64,000 bases of DNA from contig OZ037767.1 of assembly GCA_964035545.1 (NCBI GenBank), positions 5,765,680-5,829,679 of the forward strand. Direction: 5' to 3'. Of the stretch, positions 48,754 through 64,000 are shown in pieces. This DNA comes from Bugula neritina. Its lineage: Eukaryota; Bryozoa; Gymnolaemata; Cheilostomatida; Bugulidae. The notes under the pieces are model-generated. The model saw nothing but the letters and a program-made list of their open reading frames with translations. It was not told the DNA's origin and ran no database searches. Each line of letters starts with the position of its first letter. The stretch's first letter is position 1. Position numbers and translations under genes: made by a program.

Positions 48754-50229
48754 GCAGCATACTCAAAAAATATATTATTTGTTACTTACAGGTGAGGTCT
48801 TTTTTAAATAAAAACGTTTGTCCATGTTAAGGGATTGGTTTTGTATTTGATAAAAAACAGCAAAATAACATCCAAGCATGAAGCAACATTTTTAAAATAA
48901 TTGCACCAACAGTTTTCAAATTTCACATTCCAAATGATAATAATTTTGCAAGTTTGCGAAATAAAACAATGAATTATAGATTAACATTTCATAGCTTTTA
49001 TTTTGGCAATACACAGAGAGCATCCAGTAGACACTTCATGCAAGCAAGCCAAATGTATTTATAATAATCATAATTTTTAGTGCAAATTATAGATAACAAA
49101 TTGCAACAATTTTAAAATGGAATAATCTTGTTCCTGAACCATTAACAGCATAAATATACAAGACTAAGCCCACATTCCTTTTATAAGTGGCATAATAGTA
49201 GACCTACGTTGATTGGTTGATTACCACCACTACTTTAAATAAAACTTTCACCCCCCCTCGCCTAGATTCAAACCCCTGACCTCCACCTTGTAAGCAGGAG
49301 AGTTGACCATTACACCATGGACCACTGGGTAAACTCAACACTTCAAGACATCATGCTGGGCAAAGACAGTGTCTGAGGGCTTATAGTACAGCAGCAAAAG
49401 ATCATAAAATATTATAAAATTTCCAACAGTGTAACTGTAGTCTAAACAATTACTTGAGTTTATAATAATTACATGATAAACTAGTTATACACAGTGTCTC
49501 CATTGCTTCCCATTATTCAATGGATGCTCATTTGATTCACTCTATGCAACTGTTCCCAAGCATGTTTCCTTACGCAAAAGAGTACATGTGAAAATAGAGT
49601 TTACCATCCTAAATTGAAAATATATTATTCCATGTTTGCAAGTCTATTAGTTGCTATTAGTAACTTAGTCACGTTATAGACAACAGTTGTGACTATAGCA
49701 GTTTACTGCTATATAGATATCAGACTCACAGCTAATTATACACCGCTGCCCTAAGTGAACGTATACATCAATAAAAGCTTTCAAAACACTTTTACGAAAA
49801 TTTTAGACTGCACACATCAGAATATATAATATGCCATCAACATCCGTTTTCATAGAAGTGAATTATGAATTAAAAATTAGCTTTGTGCAACTGCTTGTAT
49901 TTCTAGGCCATAATTATATGTAAACTATAATATGATTATGCTGCAGGATTATAGCATGCAATGACTATTATAATAGCTAATATTAGGAGTAAGTTAGAAA
50001 TTGGTGTTATATGTTGATGAACTATTTTAATAATGTGATAGATTATAATATTATAATGATTTAAAAATGAGCTTTTAATAAAATATAAATACTATTAGTT
50101 TTGCATTCTACAATAATTGCATGTAATTTATATACTGATATTAGACAGAATAGTATAAGCATAACAGTATTATAAAAATAAATGTTTCATGTATTATTTC
50201 ATGCAAAAACAAAATACTATCATTCTGTT
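48754..50229. other. Intergenic, between convergent genes F and E
   Basis: 1.5 kb spacer. An AATAAA at 48807-48812 suits gene F. It contains a family-2 tRNA-like repeat head (49250-49333, minus). The sequence does not obviously mirror the 3' flank of D. Confidence 0.5.
49250..49333 (-). mobile_element. tRNA-derived SINE-like head (family 2), copy 2
   Basis: On the minus strand it starts CAGTGGTCCATGGTGTAATG, like the copy at 16345, with a B-box-like GGGTTTGAATC downstream and a G-rich tail. The acceptor stem does not close, so it is not a working tRNA gene. Confidence 0.55.
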
Positions 50230-58881
<8,652 letters not shown>

Positions 58882-60069
58882 GCTCTCTAGATGAGCTGCT
58901 ATCAGTTACTGATTTGAGATCACATGTTTGCAGCTCATAGATAACATCTACCTACCATAATTCTTCTAAAAGTTGCAGTATCTACCTACCATAATTCTTC
59001 TACAAAGTGCAGCATTTACCATAATTCTTCTACAATTTGCAGTATCTACCTACCATAATTCTTCTACAAAACGCAGCATAATGATGTACATACATTAATA
59101 TAATTATTATAGTTTAATACTGAATAAATAATTTTGTTTATAGCATTTTGCAGTTATAATTTCAGATAAATTTAACAACTGCAATCTATGCACAGTAACA
59201 TATTTTGTTAGCTCATTATGTAGGCTATTCCTCATTAAAATATTTTATCCAATCCTAATAAAATCTAATTGAATAATTGTTTACAAATTTGACATCATTT
59301 TTCTTTAAAGGATCATTTTAATTTATTATTGCAGATTAATTATATGCTTGTTAAACAGTATGTTAGTTTATAGATATTTTACAGTATGTAATTTTCCATG
59401 AGCCACATTTATTTTCAACTTGGCCACATGGGGCACAATGGGCCACGCTGATTATTGCACCCTGATTACTGTTATTAGTTTGTTTGCTCAAAAAGTTAGA
59501 TGAAATGTTACTAAAATCTATAGATATAGCCATTTCTGACCTTTTTGTAAAGTATCAAAGACATCATGGTACGACTACCAAACTAAAAGGTGAAGCTCCC
59601 CTAATAGGCCTATATACATTTGGTGAGGTTATAGCTTTGTCATTTTATACATTATACAAACCACTCTGCTGTTGCTACTAATGGATAGCCATGATATTCA
59701 TTATATATTACACCATTGAGGGAATATACATGTATTTGACTGAAATAAATTGTGATTTGCTCATTTGCTCCCCCCTCTCCTTTTCGTCCTCCAGTCACAA
59801 ATCTCAGCCATGCACCTTAGCTACAGTACATAGAAAAAAGTCCACTCGGAATTTTTTAGTACATGTTACTAAAGTTTTTTTCTGATGAAAGTTCCTGTGA
59901 AGTAGAAATAGAAAAAAACATTTTTAGTTCTAAACAGTAATGAAAATGGGACAATAGAAAAGAGTGATTTTGCCTCCCCTTGTTATCTGTGGTGGTATAC
60001 AAACTGTACAGCTAAAACATGATTTTTGCTGTAGATCTAAAAGAGTATTTTTATTTATTTGTGTAACCA
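58882..60069. other. Upstream region of gene E and spacer before the LINE
   Basis: Holds the promoter-proximal repeats of E (58946-59077) and AT-rich sequence without a supported gene. A GC-rich patch near 59420-59450 contains CACAATGGGCCAC, whose reverse complement recurs near 63621 beyond the LINE. Confidence 0.5.
58946..59077 (-). promoter_or_regulatory. Four 30-34 bp promoter-proximal repeats of gene E
   Basis: Units at 58946-58979, 58980-59013, 59014-59043 and 59044-59077 share the core TACCATAATTCTTCTACAA (plus strand), the reverse complement of the gene D core at 39978-40037. They lie 65-196 bp upstream of the E start codon. Three units contain an extra CTAC compared with D. The copy number is four here against two in D. 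Confidence 0.65.
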
Positions 60070-63000
60070 AGAGCTGTACCAGTTTACACTACGGACCCCA
60101 GCATCCAAGGACTGATGGCAATGATGTACTGTAGAGAAGTTCCCATCAGTCAAGACTTCATACTAACCTCCAAGCGGTCACCACTGGTAACTGGGTGTAG
60201 ATACACCCAGGCTAATAGTATGAGGATCTATGGGTTGATCACCCAGACAACAATCCATCCAGAAACGTGACACTCTGAGAGGGCGAATTACTCGGCCAGT
60301 CACTGCGACTACTGAACTGCTGTGCTCGTCCTGGACACTCCTTGCCAGCACAGCGTACTTCTTTAGTGGAGAGGGGTGCTTAAGCAACTGACAAAACCCT
60401 AAGTATCCTTAAACTTCTTGTCAGCGTAATCCAATTGAATCATGAAAAGAAAAATGAACACGAAATCATACTGGCAGGACGTCGCCCAGGATAAAAAGGT
60501 CCAAATTTCTAAACTCAACCTTGCATCATGGAACATACGAACAATGCTAGACCGGGAGAACACAGAAAGACCTGAGAGAAGAAGTGCAATCATTTCATCT
60601 GAACTACAGAAGTATGGCATCGACATTGCAGCACTGAGTGAAATCAGATTCAAAGATACCGGTAACATTCGTGAAGAGTCAGGCTACGCCATTTATTGGA
60701 GTGGCAAAACTGCATTTGAGCGCAGTGAGTCAGGCGTGGCTCTTGCTATCAGGAACGAACTTGTTTCGAGACTAATCGAAGAGCCAAAGGCTATAAGCGA
60801 CAGACTGATGTCACTCAGGGTTCCTCTGTCTGATGAGCGATGGTGCACGGTGATAGCTGTCTATGCTCCCACGATGACAAACAGCCAAGAAAACATCAAC
60901 AGATTCTATGACCAACTGAATCAGGCTCTAAGATCAGTCCCAGCAGCTGATAAGATCGTACTCATGGGGGACTTCAATGCTAGGGTTGGACAAGATCACT
61001 CAACCTGGCCCGGTGTGATAGGCAAGTATGGCTGCGGAAACCTGAACTCCAATGGTGAACTTCTGATCTCAGTCTGTAGTGAACATCAACTGTGCATTAC
61101 CAACACCTTTTTCAAGCATAAACCAGCTCACAAGTTTTCTTGGATGCACCCGAGAAGCAAGAACTGGCATCTCATCGACTTTGTTATCACACGACAACGT
61201 GATCTACCAGACATTCTGGACACAAGGGCGATGAGAGGGGCGAATTGCAGTACTGACCACATCATGATTAGGTCAAAAGCTAAGCTCAGAGTGAGGAGAA
61301 AAATGAAGAAAGGGAGAACACCTTGCCAGAAGCTGGACGTTTCTTGACTTAAGAATGAGGAAGTAAGACAAGAACTGGAAAAGTCCCTTGCTGGGAAACT
61401 GAACTCTGCTTCAGAGGGCGTGGAGAGTAAGTGGAGAGCATTCAAAGAGATCGTTTATGCAGAGTCAAAAGTGCACCTCGGCACTGTCAGCAGGAAGCAT
61501 GAGGACTGGTTTGACGAGAATAATAATGAGCTTCAAGAACTCATCCAGAAGAGAAACAAGGCCAGAGCAGACATGTTAACCAGGAATACTCGCTCGAACA
61601 AGTCAAAGCTTAGAATGGCTGGCAGAAAACTCACAGGAAGATGCAGGGAGCTCAAGAACGACTGGTGGTTGGCAAAAGCTGCTGAACTGCAACGGTTTGC
61701 TGACACTAACGACATGAAAGGCTTTTACCAAAGCACGAAAACTGTTTGGGGTCCAAGAGTGAGTCATCCTGACCAGCTCCTGGCCAGTGACAGCTCAACA
61801 CTCCTGACAGAAAAACAAGATCTTTTAGCGAGATGGACAGAGCATTTCAGCAAGCTACTAAACGAGACTCCAGATATTGATGACAACATCATTGAGAACC
61901 TGAGACAAGCTCCCATTCAGGACTGGATGGACGATTGCCCAGATATTGAAGAGATCATCAAGGCAACTTCGATGCTAAGTGAAGGGAAATCACCTGGCTC
62001 TGATGGCATTCACCCTGAGGTTATCAAAAGGGGAGGGCCCAAACTAATAAGTACTCTCCATGAGATAATAAAGGAGGCATGGAAAACTGCTGTAGTCCCT
62101 CAAGATTGGAAAGATGCCCAACTTATAACCATCTTCAAAAAAGGTGATCGGAAGCTGTGCGGTAACTACAGAGGTATCTCCCTGCTCTCAATTCCCGGTA
62201 AAGTTTTTGCTCGTGTCCTTCTAAATAGACTGACATCATATGCAGAAAACTTCCTACCCGAAACTCAGTGTGGATTCCGTAGTGGAAGGGGAACAGCAGA
62301 CATGATATTTGCACTGAAGCAGATACAGGAAAAATGCATCGAGCAAAATATGCCCCTGTACATGGTCTTCATTGACTTCACCAAAGCGTTCGATACTGTT
62401 GATCGGGCGACCCTGTGGAAGATCTTACAGAAACTCGGTTTTCCCAGTCACTTCACCAATCTTATCAGCGCTCTCCATACTGGCATGAAGGCCTCAGTCA
62501 AGCTGAAGGAGGAGTTATCTGAGTCGTTCCAGGTCAACAATGGTGTGAAACAAGGATGTGTGTTGGCTCCAACGCTATTCTCTATTTTCTTATCGGCTGT
62601 TCTACAGCACGCATTTGAAAACTGTGATAAAGGCGTCTGGATTCAAAGTAGACCTGGAGCTGATCTGTTCAATGCGAACCAATACAAGTCAACAACAAGA
62701 ACACAGAAAGTGTTGGTTAGAGAACTCATGTTTGCTGACGACACTGCCTTCGTTGCACACAGCTATGGCGATGCACAGGAATTAGTCGACAGATTCGCCA
62801 GAGCTTCCAAAGCTTTTGGTCTGAAGATCAATATCAAGAAAACAGAAACGCTCTACCAACCGGCACCTGGAGCCCATGACAGTGGTGACAGTATCTGCAT
62901 AGATAATGAAGACCTTGCCAGTGTCAATAAGTTTAAATATCTTGGGTCTACAGTGATGTGCAACAACAAGATGGATGAAGAGATTCATACAAGGATGTCC

Positions 63001-63553
63001 AATGCTTCAATCTCATTCGGCAGACTAAAGACCAAAGTGTGGTACAATAAGGATCTGTCATTCAAGACCAAGTGTACAGTGTACAGAGCCATTGTCCTGT
63101 CCTCTCTGCTCTATGGAGCGGAGGCCTGGCCTGTATACAGGATAGCCGCTCACAAATTCAACACCTATATGATGAGACATCTACGCCAGATCTTGAACGT
63201 GAAGTGGTGGGATTTCATCTCGAATGAGGAGACTCTAGCACAGGCAAATCTACCCAGCATGTATGAACTACTCATTCAAAAAAACCTGAGATGGGCTGGT
63301 CATGTGCATCGAATGGATAACTCTAGATTACCTAAACAAATTCTCTATTCACAACTGAAAGAAGGCACCCGTGGTGTTGGCAGGCCGCGACTGAGATTCA
63401 AAGATACCGTTAAACGCAATCTAAAAGACCTGAAGATCCCTATTGGTAGCTGGCAATCTCTCAGCAAAGACGGATGTAAATGGAGGACCATGATTCACCG
63501 GAAGTCATCTTCGGACACGAAGGACAGCTAATGAATGAATGAATGAATGAATA
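60070..63553 (+). mobile_element. RTE-like non-LTR retrotransposon (LINE), nearly intact
   Basis: A GC-richer island in AT-rich surroundings. It has a candidate 5' UTR (from about 60070, boundary estimated by composition), one long coding frame (60442-63531) and a terminal TGAA repeat (63531-63552) that begins at the stop codon itself. An apurinic-type endonuclease followed by reverse transcriptase without a separate ORF1, a minimal 3' UTR and a short tandem-repeat tail are typical of the RTE/BovB group. No target-site duplication could be recognised. Confidence 0.8.
60442..63531 (+). pseudogene. LINE polyprotein: endonuclease + reverse transcriptase, one internal stop
   Basis: Two open stretches, 60442-61347 and 61348-63531, lie in the same frame and are separated only by TGA at 61345-61347; about 1,029 codons in all. 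The first has the exonuclease-endonuclease-phosphatase signatures LASWNIRTM, the catalytic-Glu motif ALSEIRF, MGDFNARVG, HLIDFVITR and STDHIMI. The second holds reverse-transcriptase blocks: NYRGISLLS, GFRSGRGTAD, FIDFTKAFDTVDR (motif A), NGVKQGCVLAPTLF (motif B), FADD at 62731-62742 (catalytic motif C) and KYLGS. It ends with a region like RTE-type elements (LRWAGHVHRMD). A CGA-to-TGA change would explain the stop (inference). All catalytic motifs read are intact. This copy would need readthrough to make full protein; a downstream ATG at 61420 could start the RT part alone. Confidence 0.85.
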
Positions 63554-64000
63554 TTAACTAAATTAAGATCAGATGCAACCAAATCAACAAGATTTCAATA
63601 TATTTGTTGTGTCCCACCCAGTGGCCCATTGTACCCCGGTACCTGGCACAATGGGCTGAACTTTTCATCATGAAAATTCCATCATTCTGAAAGTTGTGAG
63701 AAAGATAGAAACAACAATCTGATACCTGTAATAAACAACAGATGCAGCATTTAAACTAGAGATTATTGAACTAGTAACTTGAAAAACAGACGATTGAGAG
63801 CAAAAAACTTAAAAATCAGCTTGTTGTGCCTCTCCCCCCCCCCCCCCCCGTTACCCCTACTTGCATGCATTAAACTGTTATTTCAACCTGTAATCCATTT
63901 ACTTATACAAAGTGTATTAACATTTTTTTTAAATTTCTAACCGCTAGCATATTATGCAATTTTGCCCAAAGGTAAAGTAAATCACCTACAGCCTAATACA
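63554..64000. other. Right flank, no gene
   Basis: AT-rich sequence with an imperfect hairpin (GCCCATTGT at about 63623 paired with ACAATGGGC at about 63647) and a run of about 16 C at 63834-63849. No coding sequence was supported. Confidence 0.5.

Noticed and set aside
58946-59077. CRISPR-like array of four repeats
   Set aside because: This is a eukaryotic genome, the units are contiguous without unique spacers, and the same core sits upstream of a paralogous gene.
61345-61420. Two separate LINE genes (endonuclease and RT) as the native arrangement
   Set aside because: Both stretches are in the same frame, and the sequence between the TGA and the next ATG remains open and coding-like, so one interrupted ORF is simpler.
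61128-61445. 105-codon minus-strand frame inside the LINE
   Set aside because: Antisense shadow of the endonuclease region.

Overview
The window comes from an animal (metazoan) nuclear genome: AT-rich DNA, genes split by GT-AG introns, abundant microsatellites, tRNA-derived SINE-like repeats and a non-LTR retrotransposon. No bacterial operons, rRNA or functional tRNA are visible. The exact phylum cannot be fixed from the sequence; a marine invertebrate such as a sponge, cnidarian or mollusc would fit. All gene models below are my own hand-built splice models, checked by reading frame and phase at every junction.

Layout. 1-9.9 kb is gene-poor and holds microsatellites and a SINE fragment. 9.97-13.07 kb (minus) encodes a small secreted laminin-G-domain protein. 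13.86-58.88 kb is a cluster of five paralogous SLC22-type (organic ion/carnitine transporter-like, MFS) genes, called here A (13855-21498, minus), B (22667-30804, minus), C (33109-37550, minus), D (40104-46372, plus) and E (50230-58881, minus). Each encodes 538-552 residues in 9 or 10 coding exons, with splice sites at equivalent positions. A and B form one pair, D and E a second, closely related and inverted pair, and C is the outlier. Between D and E lies an unrelated five-exon gene (F, 47386-48753, plus) for a 180-residue protein with a hydrophobic C-terminal anchor. From about 60.07 to 63.55 kb lies an RTE-like LINE whose single ORF (endonuclease plus reverse transcriptase) is broken by one in-frame TGA.

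The transporter cluster is the main biological content. The paralogs have diverged to roughly half identity in parts such as exon 6, yet exon 2, the large extracellular loop, is almost identical at the DNA level in A, B, D and E. C shares a block of about 49 bp with them. This suggests repeated gene conversion of one exon. The D/E pair also carries promoter-proximal 30-34 bp tandem repeats in different copy number, and E has about 278 perfect GT/AC repeats 17 nt downstream of its first 5' splice site. The C-terminal tails differ between paralogs: acidic in A and B, a PDZ-ligand-like end in D and E, and a truncated read-through tail in C.
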